A DNA stretch of 64,000 bases from an uncultured bacterium (GTDB lineage Bacteria > Verrucomicrobiota > Lentisphaeria > Victivallales > UBA1829), in the NCBI GenBank assembly GCA_902778895.1, contig CACYZF010000006.1, positions 145,154-209,153 on the forward strand, read 5' to 3'. The translations under genes were made by a program, and so were the position numbers. Below, piece after piece: positions 16,511-25,677 of this stretch. Every line of letters starts with the position of its first letter. The first letter of the stretch is position 1. Below the pieces are notes generated by a model that saw only the letters and a program-made list of their open reading frames with translations, ran no database searches and was not told the origin of the DNA.

Positions 16511-17320
16511 TCAAGGTCTGATGACCGTGTACGGCTCGGGATCGGTCGCGCGCGGATATTCCACGGCGGAAAGGCCGAAGAGCATCACCGCGCCGATTCT
16601 GTATCCGGGCGGGAGATGGAGCAGGGAGCGCATGCCTCTGTTCAGCGTGAACGCATAGTATGCGAATCCGCACCAGCATGTGCCGACGTCGAGGCTCTGC
16701 GCGTAAAGGTCGAACTGCGTGAGCGCGATGGACGCGTCGAACTTGCCGCAAGGAGCATCCTTCGGAGAAGCGACGACGATCATGTGAGGGGCGTTGCGGA
16801 ACACGAAATCCGTGCCGCCGAGCATGGATTTCTCGAAGCGCTTGTAGCCGGGATAGACGATCCGCATGATGCCGGATTTGATGAGGAACCTCGTGATCCT
16901 CGCCATGCGCGTGCGGAACGGCTCCATCTTCGCGATGTCGTCGATGACCGTGAAGACCAGGCGGTGGTCGTTGCATCCGGTCGGGATCCAGCGCAGGGAT
17001 GCGATCAGCTTCTCCATGACTTCGGGCGGAAGGTTTTCCTGTTTGAACTGGCGTATGCTGCGGCGCTGGCGGATCAGGTTCATCATGCGCGACTCGTCGG
17101 GCAGGGGGCCTGCCGGAACGCATTGGTCCGGTGTGTGTCCGTCGCAGATGAGCGCGCCCGCCGGACAGACGGCGAGGCTGTGCTGGCAGTGCATGCAGAA
17201 GCGTTCGAACTGTTCGGGTACGGACGGGATGCCGTTTTTGCCGCGGTGGATGACCTGGACCACGCAGTCAGCGATACAGCGGCCGCAACGCGTGCATTTT
17301 GATGTATCGACGGAAATCAT
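16511..17320 (-). CDS. Ferredoxin-nitroreductase fusion protein
   Basis: The N-terminal 60 residues are a 2x[4Fe-4S] ferredoxin-like domain. Cluster one is CTRCGRCIADC. Cluster two reads CMHCQHSLAVCP, in which the third ligand position is Ser, so it has one Cys too few. Residues about 75-269 form an FMN nitroreductase-like domain (IRQRRSIRQFKQENLPPEVM; WIPTGCNDHRLVF; GTCWCGFAYYAF). Such proteins are common in anaerobes and move electrons from ferredoxin to an unknown acceptor. It sits downstream of the V-ATPase operon behind a terminator, so it is probably separate from it. Confidence 0.85.
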   Translation of the reverse strand: MISVDTSKCTRCGRCIADCVVQVIHRGKNGIPSVPEQFERFCMHCQHSLAVCPAGALICDGHTPDQCVPAGPLPDESRMMNLIRQRRSIRQFKQENLPPEVMEKLIASLRWIPTGCNDHRLVFTVIDDIAKMEPFRTRMARITRFLIKSGIMRIVYPGYKRFEKSMLGGTDFVFRNAPHMIVVASPKDAPCGKFDASIALTQFDLYAQSLDVGTCWCGFAYYAFTLNRGMRSLLHLPPGYRIGAVMLFGLSAVEYPRATDPEPYTVIRP

Positions 17321-17349
17321 GTTGAACCTGTGTAAATAGAATGGATGTT

Positions 17350-17386
17350 AAAAAGGCTCCGCACCGGGTTTGGATGGTACGGAGCC
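17350..17386 (-). terminator. Terminator at the end of the V-ATPase operon
   Basis: On the minus strand GGCTCCG (17380-17386) pairs with CGGAGCC (17355-17361), followed by TTTTT. Confidence 0.75.
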
Positions 17387-17419
17387 TGTGTCTTTTGCGA
17401 GAAAAGAGCTTGCCTTCGA

Positions 17420-17992
17420 TCAGGCGGCACCCAGAGAGCTGAGCAGAACGATCGAGAAGGCGAGGACGAAGATGGCGACGGTCTCGACGATACCGAGCGC
17501 CATCAGCTGGTTCGCGAAGCCCTTGCCGGTCTCGGCGAAGGCGTCGCAGGCCGCGGCCGCGCTGATGCCCTGCCAGAGGGCGGAGACGCCCATGGCGATG
17601 CCGGCGAGGACGCCGACGAGGGAGTAGGCGATCCACTGGCCGGCGGTGGCCGCGCTGACACTGGCCGCGCCGCCCATGACGATGAACATCACGATCATGC
17701 CGTAGATGGTCTGGGAGAGCGGGGCGCCGGCGAAGATGAGCAGCTGGAACGGAGCGGGCTTGTTCTGCGCGTAGCACTTCTTCCACGCGCCCATGGCGGC
17801 GCAGGAGGCGGAACCGCAGCCGTAGGCGGAACCGATGGCGGCGAAACCGATGGAGGTGAACGCCGCGGCGTAGATCAGGGCCTTCTGTTCGAAGAAGGGG
17901 ATGTCCTGTGCGGCGACCGCAGCAGCGGCGGTCTGGGCGGCGTCGGCCGCCTGTGCGAGGACCGGGGTGAGGGAGTTAAGAAGCAGACTCAT
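17420..17992 (-). CDS. atpK: V-type ATPase proteolipid subunit K (c ring)
   Basis: Ion-translocating ring subunit of the V-type ATPase. The 190 residues hold an N-terminal Ala-rich segment and two c-type hairpins. Hairpin one contains GAPLSQTIYGM. Hairpin two contains the ion-binding Glu in LMALGIVETVAIFVLAF. The duplicated-hairpin architecture with one carboxylate is typical of V-type K subunits. Whether H+ or Na+ is bound cannot be told from these residues. Last gene of the operon, 36 nt after subunit I and before a terminator. Confidence 0.93.
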   Translation of the reverse strand: MSLLLNSLTPVLAQAADAAQTAAAAVAAQDIPFFEQKALIYAAAFTSIGFAAIGSAYGCGSASCAAMGAWKKCYAQNKPAPFQLLIFAGAPLSQTIYGMIVMFIVMGGAASVSAATAGQWIAYSLVGVLAGIAMGVSALWQGISAAAACDAFAETGKGFANQLMALGIVETVAIFVLAFSIVLLSSLGAA

Positions 17993-18028
17993 GGTTGTTT
18001 CTCCTATTGTTTGTATTTGTTTTTATGG

Positions 18029-19912
18029 TTAATCGTTGTTTTGTTTGGCAGAGAAAGGTTTGAACTTGAATCCGGCCCACTGGAGGCCCATGTGGTTGGA
18101 GAATTCAAGGGTGTTCAGGCGGACGGCATGGACGAGCACGCCGAGGAACCCGAGCGCGAGGTTCAGGATATGTCCGGCGACCGCGACGAGGATCAGCAGG
18201 ATGAACCCGACGACAGCGTACTTGTCCGGGACGGCGTCCTTGGCCATTATGCCCATCATGTTGAACTTCTGGGCAATGTACATGCCGGAGAGGCCGACCG
18301 CGAAGAGGCGGATGTAGGACAGCACGTCCGTGAAGCTGCCGATCATGTCGAACGGCAGGTTCAGCAGCTGCGCGGGGCGGATCGTGACGAGGATGAGCGC
18401 CGCGCCGGCGATGTAGACGTACACGCCCCAGGACGGGAACGTGCCGCTGAAGACGATCAGACCGACCGCGAGCAGGAAGTTCGCGAAGATCATCAGCGCC
18501 CAGCCGATGTTGGAGAGTTCGCGCCAGTCCTTGCGGATGCCGGTGAAGAAGCGCACGATGTGCGCGCTCATCAGGTGGAGCATCGCCAGTAGGAAGCAGA
18601 ACCACTGCGTGAGCTTGCTCGGGAAGCCGTCCCAGAAGGACTGCGTCAGCTGCTTGTCGCTGATGCCGTAGAATTTCACGAACTTGTGGGCGGCGGTGCT
18701 ATGCGCGGGATCCGTGATCATGCTCCAGCCGCGCATCCAGCCGGGCAGGACGTCGGCCGGAAGTCCGAACCAGGCGCCGTTGAGCCAGCCCCAGATGAAC
18801 GTGAAGGTCGCGAGGAAGATCAGCAGGACGAGCGGGAGGCGCGCCGCTTTCTTCGCTTGGAGCGCGATGAGTCCGATGGTCCCGGCGACGAGCATCAGCG
18901 CACCGTAACCGGCGTCGCCGAGGATCATGCCGAAGAAGATCGGGAAGAAGAAAAAGAAGAACACGTTCACGTCGCTCTCGCGGTAGCCGGGCGAGATGCC
19001 GACGAAATCGAACAGCGGATCCAGGACGTTCAGGAAGCGCGCCTTTTCGATGTAGGTCGGGACATTCTGGTCGTCTTCCGCGGGGTCGTCGATCTGAAGC
19101 GCCCAGCCGTTCTTCACGGCGGCTTCCTTCAGTTTTTCGATGCGCGTGACGGGGACGTAGCCCTGCAGATAGGCGATCGCGCCGGACTGCTCCATGCCAT
19201 CGCGGGCGGAGGCGAATTCCAGCTGATTGCGGAGCGCGGCGAGCTTGGTCTCCAGGCGCGGCAGAAGCGCTTTCGCCGCGGCGATGGACGCGTCGGCGTC
19301 CCTGATCGCGGCCTGGCAATTCGCGAGGTCATTCTTCGTTGCGGAGAGCGTCTGCTCGGGGAGGACGACCGGGTCGAACGAGCCTTCCGCGAGTGGAGCC
19401 TCGGAGACAAGCGCGTAGTGGACCATGTTCTTGTCCATGCGGATCACGGAGACGGCGGCTTCCGCGGGGAATGCGTCGTCCTTTTTGCGCTGGTCGAAGA
19501 CGTTGCGCGGAGTGGCGCAGAGCGTGACGTACACGCCTTTTCCCTGAAGTTTCGCGATGGCGGAACGGTCGAATTCGCCCCACGGGGCAAGAAGATTCAG
19601 ATCGTGCTGAAGACGTTCCTGCTCCTTGAACGCGGCGACCTTGCCGGAGATCAGCTTGGACACGTACGCGACGAGTTCGCCGTCGGCGACTTCGGGCGCG
19701 GCGGGCGGATTCTTCATCGCCGGGGCGCTGCGGACAATGCCGATCACGCGTTCGCATTCGGCGAGCTGTGCGGAAATGGAGGCGACGTCCTTCGTGGCGG
19801 GCGCGGCGGTGCGGCAGAGCTGCATGAGCTCAAGTCCGGCGAGCGCGTCGACCGCGGCGGAACGGTCCTGCTCCAGGCAGAGGAGCGTAACAAGTTTCAT
19901 GGGGATGATCAT
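18029..19912 (-). CDS. atpI: V-type ATPase subunit I (a-subunit/stator)
   Basis: The 627-residue protein has a cytoplasmic N-terminal half (residues 1-300, with a helical stretch around 205-245). The membrane half begins at NVFFFFFFPIFFGMILGDAGYG and has seven to eight segments, including the conserved SYIRLFAVGLSGMYIA containing the half-channel Arg. This is standard for the V-type I/a subunit. Its start overlaps subunit D by 4 nt. Confidence 0.94.
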   Translation of the reverse strand: MIIPMKLVTLLCLEQDRSAAVDALAGLELMQLCRTAAPATKDVASISAQLAECERVIGIVRSAPAMKNPPAAPEVADGELVAYVSKLISGKVAAFKEQERLQHDLNLLAPWGEFDRSAIAKLQGKGVYVTLCATPRNVFDQRKKDDAFPAEAAVSVIRMDKNMVHYALVSEAPLAEGSFDPVVLPEQTLSATKNDLANCQAAIRDADASIAAAKALLPRLETKLAALRNQLEFASARDGMEQSGAIAYLQGYVPVTRIEKLKEAAVKNGWALQIDDPAEDDQNVPTYIEKARFLNVLDPLFDFVGISPGYRESDVNVFFFFFFPIFFGMILGDAGYGALMLVAGTIGLIALQAKKAARLPLVLLIFLATFTFIWGWLNGAWFGLPADVLPGWMRGWSMITDPAHSTAAHKFVKFYGISDKQLTQSFWDGFPSKLTQWFCFLLAMLHLMSAHIVRFFTGIRKDWRELSNIGWALMIFANFLLAVGLIVFSGTFPSWGVYVYIAGAALILVTIRPAQLLNLPFDMIGSFTDVLSYIRLFAVGLSGMYIAQKFNMMGIMAKDAVPDKYAVVGFILLILVAVAGHILNLALGFLGVLVHAVRLNTLEFSNHMGLQWAGFKFKPFSAKQNND

Positions 19913-20529
19913 GCTGCGGGCTCCTGAAGTTTTTTCTTGGCGATCTTGGAACGTGCGACTGCGGCGATGTCATTGTCTGAGATGGATATCTGGATGAGGC
20001 GGATGTTTTCTTTCGCCTCGGGGATCTTCACCTTTTCGAAGAGGTTGACGCGCTGCGTGGTCACGCGGAGCTCCTGGACGATCAGGCGGTTCTGCTCGCG
20101 GATGATGTCGCGTTCGATGCGGAGTTCGACGATGGCCTTCACGGCCTCGATCCCGTCATCGATCCAGGGATCGGCGGAGAAGAGGTCGTACGGTTCCAGC
20201 TCGAAGTCCGTCGAGTGGTAGACCGGGACGTTCACGCCGGCGATGTTCTCGTATTCGCGGTTGACCTGGCGGATACGGAGCTTCGCGGCGATCACGGCGG
20301 CCGCGTCGGCGTCGCCGAAGAGCATGGTCCATTCGGCGAGTCTGGCGACGGCCTCCTGTTCCTTGCGTTCATTTGCGGCGATCCGCTCGGCGCAGAGTCT
20401 GATCTCGAGCTGGAGCTGCTGTTTTTTGAGCTGGAGCGTGGGGAGGAAGCGCGTGAACTGCTTCAGCTGGTCCCTCTGGCGTTTCAGCTCGGTTTTTGTA
20501 AATTTGATCTTTGCCATGGCGAAGGTCAA
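19909..20529 (-). CDS. atpD: V-type ATPase subunit D (central shaft)
   Basis: A 206-residue, mostly helical protein with the N-terminal coiled-coil signature of subunit D ([20 protein letters not shown]) and a C-terminal coil ([20 protein letters not shown]). It forms the rotor stalk in the A3B3 head. Four-nucleotide overlaps on both sides (subunits B and I) imply coupled translation. Confidence 0.93.
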   Translation of the reverse strand: MTFAMAKIKFTKTELKRQRDQLKQFTRFLPTLQLKKQQLQLEIRLCAERIAANERKEQEAVARLAEWTMLFGDADAAAVIAAKLRIRQVNREYENIAGVNVPVYHSTDFELEPYDLFSADPWIDDGIEAVKAIVELRIERDIIREQNRLIVQELRVTTQRVNLFEKVKIPEAKENIRLIQISISDNDIAAVARSKIAKKKLQEPAA

Positions 20530-21824
20530 TCCTTTTTAGGCCAGAACTGTTCGAGGAGGGAGGTCTTGATGCCGGTTTCGGTGGGGTCGAAGCAGTCGGC
20601 GAGGATCTTCCAGCCGAGGTCGAGGGCGTCTTCGAGCTGGATATTGAGGGAGAGGTCCATCATGTTCTTCTCGAAGAGCTTGCCGTATTTGAGGAGCTTG
20701 TTGTCCCAGTTGGACATCTGGAAGCCCATGGACTGTTTTTCCAGCGTCTCCTTGTAGTCGGCGTAGAAACGGATCATCGTGTCCATGACCGTGCGGTGGT
20801 CCGCGCGGGTCTTGCCGTTGACGTTCTGTTTGAGGCGGGAGAGGGAGCCGAACGGTTCGATACGGCCGCCGCGGAGATAGAACTGGCCTTCGGTGATGTA
20901 TCCGGTGTTGTCGGGGATCGGGTGGGTCACGTCGTCGCCGGGCATGGTGGTCACGGCGAGGATGGTGATGGAGCCCGCGCCGTCGAAGTCGACCGCCTTT
21001 TCATAGCGGGAGGCGAGCTGGCTGTAAAGGTCGCCGGGATAGCCGCGGTTGGAGGGGACCTGTTCCATGGTGATGGCGATCTCCTTCATGGCATCGGCGA
21101 AGTTGGTCATGTCGGTGAGGAGGACGAGGACGCGCTTGCCTTCGAGCGCGAAGCTCTCGGCGACCGCCAGGGACATATCCGGCACGAGGAGGCATTCCAC
21201 GGTCGGGTCGGCAGCGGTGTGGACGAACATGACGGAGCGGGAGAGCGCGCCGTGCTCGTCGAGGGTGTTGCGGAAGGTGAGGTAGTCGTCGTATTTGAGG
21301 CCCATGCCGCCGAGGACGATCACGTCGACTTCGGCCTGCATGGCGATGCGCGCGAGCAGTTCGTTGTAGGGTTCGCCGGCGATGGAGAAGATCGGGAGCT
21401 TCTGGGATTCGACGAGCGTGTTGAAGACGTCGATCATCGGGATGCCGGTGCGGATCATCTTGCGGGGGATGATGCGCTTCGCCGGGTTCACGGAGGGGCC
21501 GCCGATCTCGATCATGTTGTCGCGGATCTCGGGACGGCCGTCGCGCGGGACGCCTGCGCCGGTGAAGATGCGTCCGAGGAGGGCGTCGGAGGCGGAGACG
21601 CGCATCGGGTGGCCGAGGAAGCGGACCTCGTCGCCGGTGTTGATGCCGCGCGTGCCGTTGAAGACCTGGAGGAAGACTTTGTTGTCGAGGAGGCGGATGA
21701 CCTGGGCGAGGGAGGTGCCGCGGACGCTGGTGACTTCGGCGAGATCGTTGTTGGCGACATTTTCGGCCTCGACGGTGATGACGTTGCCCGCGATCTGGAT
21801 GATTTTATGGTAAACTTTACGCAT
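20526..21824 (-). CDS. atpB: V-type ATPase subunit B (non-catalytic)
   Basis: The 432-residue non-catalytic nucleotide-binding subunit. It shows the family sequence [34 protein letters not shown] where the degenerate P-loop sits, and the [20 protein letters not shown] region near the C-terminus. No catalytic GKT P-loop, as expected. Overlaps subunit A by 8 nt and subunit D by 4 nt. Confidence 0.95.
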   Translation of the reverse strand: MRKVYHKIIQIAGNVITVEAENVANNDLAEVTSVRGTSLAQVIRLLDNKVFLQVFNGTRGINTGDEVRFLGHPMRVSASDALLGRIFTGAGVPRDGRPEIRDNMIEIGGPSVNPAKRIIPRKMIRTGIPMIDVFNTLVESQKLPIFSIAGEPYNELLARIAMQAEVDVIVLGGMGLKYDDYLTFRNTLDEHGALSRSVMFVHTAADPTVECLLVPDMSLAVAESFALEGKRVLVLLTDMTNFADAMKEIAITMEQVPSNRGYPGDLYSQLASRYEKAVDFDGAGSITILAVTTMPGDDVTHPIPDNTGYITEGQFYLRGGRIEPFGSLSRLKQNVNGKTRADHRTVMDTMIRFYADYKETLEKQSMGFQMSNWDNKLLKYGKLFEKNMMDLSLNIQLEDALDLGWKILADCFDPTETGIKTSLLEQFWPKKD

Positions 21825-23556
21825 TTGCGATTCTCTCCTTGATTTTTGCGTCGATGACTTCTTCCTGGTGTTTGAACTTGTCGGAACCGAACGCGATGTA
21901 GTTCCAGTCGATGAATGTGAGCTGGAGTTCCTGGAAGAAACGGCGCGCCTGGTCCTTGTCGTCGAACTTGAAGTCGGCCTTCAGGACGCCGATGACCTTG
22001 GCGAAGCAGTACTGCTGGCGCTTGTCGTCGCTGGCGGCGTCGACCGCGTCGAAGGTGTTCTGCTGGAGGTAGACGAAGTCGAGGAATTCGCTCTTCAGGT
22101 AAGTCACGAAGTCGTCCGTATTGGTGCCTTCTTCGCCGACGACCTTCATCATCTGGTTGACCTCCTGCCCGCGGCGGAGCGTGGCGCGAGCGAACGCAAG
22201 GTCCTCGGCGGGCACGATGCTGTGGTAGTGGCTCCAGCTGTCGAGCGGGTGGATGGACGGGAAGCGGCGGGCGTCGGAACGTTCGCGGGAGAGGCCGAGG
22301 AACGCGCCGACGACTTTCAGCGTGGCCTGTGTGACGGGCTCTTCGAAGTTGCCGCCGGCGGGACTGACGGAGCCGCCGATGGTGACGGAGCCGGTGCGCT
22401 TGCCGTCGTTGAGCAGCACGAGACCGGCGCGTTCGTAGAAGCCCGCGATCAGGGATTCGAGGTAGGCCGGGAAGGCTTCTTCGCCGGGGATTTCCTCGAG
22501 TCGACCGGACATCTCGCGGAGGGCCTGTGCCCAGCGGGAGGTGGAGTCGGCGAGGAGGAGGACGTTCAGTCCCTGCTGGCGGTAGTATTCGGCGATGGTC
22601 ACGGCCGTGTAGACGGACGCCTCACGGGCGGCCACCGGCATGGAGCTGGTGTTGCAGATGATGACCGAGCGGTCCATGAGTGTCTTGCCCGTGCGCGGGT
22701 CTTCCAGCGTGGGATATTCGCGGAGGATTTCCACGACTTCACCGGCGCGTTCGCCGCAGGCTGCGATCACGACGACGTCGGTTTCGGCGTAACGGCTGAT
22801 GGAGTGCTGGAGCACGGTCTTGCCCGCGCCGAAGGGACCGGGGGTGCAGAACGTGCCGCCGGTCGCGACGGGGAAGAAAGTGTCGATGGTGCGCTGCTGG
22901 GTGATGAGCGTCTTGGTGGGGAGCAGCTTTTCCTTGTAGCAGGAGATCGGGAGCTTGACAGGCCAGAACTGGACCATGGTCACGTCGCGTTCCTCGCCGT
23001 CGGCGCTGCGGACATGCGCGACCGTGTCGCTGATCTTGTGCGGGCCGGCGGGAGCCACGGAGACGACTTCCCAGGTTCCGGCGAAGCGGAAGGGAAGCAT
23101 GATGTAGTGGGTGAAGATGCCTTCGGGGACGCTGCCGATGTAGTCGCCCGCGACGAGCTTGTCGCCGGGTTTGGCGATCGGGGTGAAGTCCCAGACGGAT
23201 TCCATATCGAGGGCGTCGAGGTAGAGACCGCGCTGGAGGAAGAATCCGGCCTTTTCGGCGAGGAGGTTCAGGGGGTTCTGGAGTCCGTCGTAGACCTTGG
23301 TGAGGAGGCCGGGTCCGAGTGCGACGCACAGCATGTCGCCGGAGAATTCGACGGGGTCGTCGATCTTGAGTCCGGCGGTGCTTTCGTAGATCTGGAGGTC
23401 GGCGCGGTTGCCGCGCACGCGGATGACCTCGCCTTTAAGGCGTTTGTCGCCGACGATGGCATATGCGACTTCATTCTGCATGACCGCGGTGTCGAATTCC
23501 ACCGTGACCAGGTTTCCGTTTACGCCTTTGATGCGTCCTTTCTGAAGTTCAGGCAT
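21817..23556 (-). CDS. atpA: V-type ATPase subunit A (catalytic)
   Basis: The 579-residue catalytic subunit. Walker A is [11 protein letters not shown] (about residue 240), and [12 protein letters not shown] carries the catalytic Glu. The V/A-type non-homologous insert (about residues 110-190) distinguishes it from F-type beta. [20 protein letters not shown] and [14 protein letters not shown] are further family motifs. Hydrolyses or makes ATP at the cytoplasmic head. Confidence 0.96.
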   Translation of the reverse strand: MPELQKGRIKGVNGNLVTVEFDTAVMQNEVAYAIVGDKRLKGEVIRVRGNRADLQIYESTAGLKIDDPVEFSGDMLCVALGPGLLTKVYDGLQNPLNLLAEKAGFFLQRGLYLDALDMESVWDFTPIAKPGDKLVAGDYIGSVPEGIFTHYIMLPFRFAGTWEVVSVAPAGPHKISDTVAHVRSADGEERDVTMVQFWPVKLPISCYKEKLLPTKTLITQQRTIDTFFPVATGGTFCTPGPFGAGKTVLQHSISRYAETDVVVIAACGERAGEVVEILREYPTLEDPRTGKTLMDRSVIICNTSSMPVAAREASVYTAVTIAEYYRQQGLNVLLLADSTSRWAQALREMSGRLEEIPGEEAFPAYLESLIAGFYERAGLVLLNDGKRTGSVTIGGSVSPAGGNFEEPVTQATLKVVGAFLGLSRERSDARRFPSIHPLDSWSHYHSIVPAEDLAFARATLRRGQEVNQMMKVVGEEGTNTDDFVTYLKSEFLDFVYLQQNTFDAVDAASDDKRQQYCFAKVIGVLKADFKFDDKDQARRFFQELQLTFIDWNYIAFGSDKFKHQEEVIDAKIKERIANA

Positions 23557-23604
23557 GTGAGTTCACGCTCCTGCGTTCGTATGGTTGATATTTGTTTGTG
23601 TGAA

Positions 23605-24228
23605 TCAGTTCTGTGCGCCGGGATCGGTTGCGAGCACGGACAGGACGGTCCGGTCGAGCCCCTCGGCGGAGTTCCCGGCGGATCTGGCGGCCCATTTCTC
23701 CGCGATCTGGATGCGGATGCTGTAGGCGCAGACGGTGTCGAAATTGAAGGGAGTGCGGTTCTTCACCTCGAGTTCGTCGAGCTTGTTCCAGCGGGCCGTG
23801 TCGAGGATGCGTTCGCGTTCGACCGGGTTCGGGGCGGCGAACGCCGCGCGGACCATGCGGTCGGCTTCGGGATCGAAGAAAACGTGTCCGGGCTTCGGAG
23901 CGGCGAAGGCTGTGCCGAGCTTGGCGGCGCGGATCTTCATGGCGCTGTGGCGGAGCGCGGATTCAAAGCAGAGGTATTCCCGTGCCAGGGAGCCCTTCGG
24001 AAATTCCGCGATGAACGCCTCGAGCGCGTCGGGATTGTCCGCCGCGGCGTCCTGCGGCTTCTCTCCCGGGCGGAGACCCGGCACGAGCGAGAAGCGGCGG
24101 AGCATGTCGGTGCGTTTGCCGTCGAGCAGGCCCTCGCAGTCCGACATGAATTTCCCGTAGCTCACGAGCGGCGCTTCCGTCATGCGGAGGAGCGGCAGGG
24201 AGGAAACGAGCGAAATATAAAGATTCAT
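23605..24228 (-). CDS. V-ATPase operon protein, DUF2764-like
   Basis: A 207-residue protein starting MNLYISLVSSLPLLRMTEAP, which fits the DUF2764 family found between subunits E and A in spirochaete, chlamydial and Bacteroidetes V-ATPase operons. Its role is thought to be that of the missing C-type subunit or an assembly factor; this is unproven. Mostly helical, no membrane segment. Its position between E and A matches the chlamydial order. Confidence 0.8.
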   Translation of the reverse strand: MNLYISLVSSLPLLRMTEAPLVSYGKFMSDCEGLLDGKRTDMLRRFSLVPGLRPGEKPQDAAADNPDALEAFIAEFPKGSLAREYLCFESALRHSAMKIRAAKLGTAFAAPKPGHVFFDPEADRMVRAAFAAPNPVERERILDTARWNKLDELEVKNRTPFNFDTVCAYSIRIQIAEKWAARSAGNSAEGLDRTVLSVLATDPGAQN

Positions 24229-24272
24229 CCGATGAATCCTTTATGGTGCTGGATGAGGGGTTGCCGGTGCGG

Positions 24273-24872
24273 TCAGGCTTTGATGACGGCGGCGAGTTTC
24301 GGACCGACGAATTCGCAGATGACGTCGGCGAGCGCTTCATCGCTGAAATCGAGGAAGACTTCGGAGTCGTTGAACCCGATCTTGAAACCGGCGGCGAACC
24401 CGCGTCCGAGCTGGACGGTGGAGTTCTTCTTCAGGACGTCGGGGAGGCAGCCGATGAGCTTCTGCGCGGCGTCTTCGCGTTCGCGGACGGAGAGAATGAC
24501 CTCCGCGCCGGAGGCTGCGTTCTTCGCGAAATGTCCGGCGATCTGGGCGATGAGACCGGCCATTGCTTCCGGGGTCATGGCCTGCGCGGCGGCCTCGCGG
24601 ACCACGGCGCGGAGCTTTTCCTGGAGATCGTCTTTCAGGGAGATGATGACGTCGCGGGCGGCCTGTTTGACGGCGGCGTCGGCTTTCTTTTGGGAAGCCT
24701 CGGCGTCGGCCTCGGCGTCCTTGCGGATCTTGTCGGCCTGGGCTTTGGCGTCGGCGATGATGGCGTCGGCCTGGGCTTTCGCTTCGGCGACGAGCCGTGC
24801 GCGTTCATTTTCGGCCTTTTCCAGACCTTCGGCCTGAATCTTGTTCAAAAGTCCCTGAAGTTCTTCGGACAT
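24273..24872 (-). CDS. atpE: V-type ATPase subunit E (peripheral stalk)
   Basis: The 199-residue peripheral-stalk subunit. Residues 1-110 form a long Ala/Lys/Asp-rich coiled coil (RLVAEAKAQADAIIADAKAQ) and the rest is a globular head-binding domain (VFLDFSDEALADVICEFVGP). First structural gene of the operon; CAGGAG lies 9 bp before the ATG. No F, G/H or C subunit genes are present in the window, as in chlamydial-type operons. Confidence 0.9.
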   Translation of the reverse strand: MSEELQGLLNKIQAEGLEKAENERARLVAEAKAQADAIIADAKAQADKIRKDAEADAEASQKKADAAVKQAARDVIISLKDDLQEKLRAVVREAAAQAMTPEAMAGLIAQIAGHFAKNAASGAEVILSVREREDAAQKLIGCLPDVLKKNSTVQLGRGFAAGFKIGFNDSEVFLDFSDEALADVICEFVGPKLAAVIKA

Positions 24873-24980
24873 GTGCGGGTTCTCCTGTGGTTTGATATAT
24901 TTTGAATTGACGTTGAAAACTGAGGTTTGTGCGCCGGGGTTTCAGCGGAATTCAAGCCCGCACGGCCCGGCGTCTCCGGA

Positions 24981-25463
24981 TTACTTTTTCCAGAATTCCC
25001 ACCACTTCTTGGCGGGGGCCGGGGCGGCGGTCACACCAGACGAGATCGTGCGGCGGCGGCCCGAAGACGCGCTGTTCTGCGCGAGCTCCTTCTGAATCGC
25101 GTCCTGGTCGACGTGGACGCCGGACGCCGCCTGCTGGTTCTGGACGGCGGCGAGCTTCTCGTTGTTTTCCTCGGCTCCGGTCTTGAACCGGGCGAGCTTC
25201 ACGGTGTTCGTGGAGGGACGGGAAACGGGTTTCGCTCCTTTGAGCGGGATGTGAACAGAGGTGTTTTCACCGGACGCGGCTTCTTCCTTGGCGCGCATGG
25301 CGCGGGCTTTCAGCTCGCGACCCGCGGGACCCGGGGGCGGTTCCATGGCGAATTTCGCCCCGCAGCCGGGGCACTGGGCTTTTTTCTCAAGAAGAAGAAT
25401 CGGAACGTTGAAGGTGTCGCCGCAACGAGGGCATGCGACTTGGAAGGTATCTTCGTCAGGCAT
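24981..25463 (-). CDS. Zinc-ribbon protein of unknown function
   Basis: A 160-residue protein with an N-terminal zinc ribbon: CPRCGDTF and CPGCGAKF (two CxxC pairs, residues 10-35). The rest is low-complexity, Ala/Lys/Gln-rich and probably disordered, ending in the Trp-rich KKWWEFWKK. The last motif may bind membrane or a partner. It has a good promoter at 25504-25532 and lies 108 nt before the V-ATPase genes with no clear terminator between, so it may be co-transcribed with them. Confidence 0.75.
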   Translation of the reverse strand: MPDEDTFQVACPRCGDTFNVPILLLEKKAQCPGCGAKFAMEPPPGPAGRELKARAMRAKEEAASGENTSVHIPLKGAKPVSRPSTNTVKLARFKTGAEENNEKLAAVQNQQAASGVHVDQDAIQKELAQNSASSGRRRTISSGVTAAPAPAKKWWEFWKK

Positions 25464-25503
25464 AGTAAAAAATCTCCGGATTTAAGACGCTAATCAAATA
25501 AAT

Positions 25504-25532
25504 AATATACTGCATAAAAGCTGTTTTGACAA
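25504..25532 (-). promoter_or_regulatory. Promoter for the zinc-ribbon gene (possibly also V-ATPase)
   Basis: On the minus strand TTGTCA (25527-25532), a 17 bp spacer and TATATT (25504-25509). Confidence 0.7.
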
Positions 25533-25581
25533 GTAAAAACGAAGAAAAAGCAGAAAAAAAAGGAAAAAACGGCAAACGGTG

Positions 25582-25610
25582 TTGGAATTCTTTAGAAAGT
25601 GTGGTATTTT
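25582..25610 (+). promoter_or_regulatory. Promoter for the Prc-type protease
   Basis: TTGGAA (25582-25587), a 17 bp spacer and TATTTT (25605-25610), 68 bp before the start codon. Confidence 0.55.
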
Positions 25611-25677
25611 ATAGGAATGCCTGTTTCATTCGCCACATTACGATTCGTTTTCCCTCTGCAACAGGAGTTGTCAGTTT

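Noticed and set aside
21868-24837. A 989-codon open frame on the plus strand
   Set aside because: It lies antisense to V-ATPase subunits A, DUF2764 and E, whose family matches are unmistakable. The long antisense frame is a side effect of high GC and codon bias.
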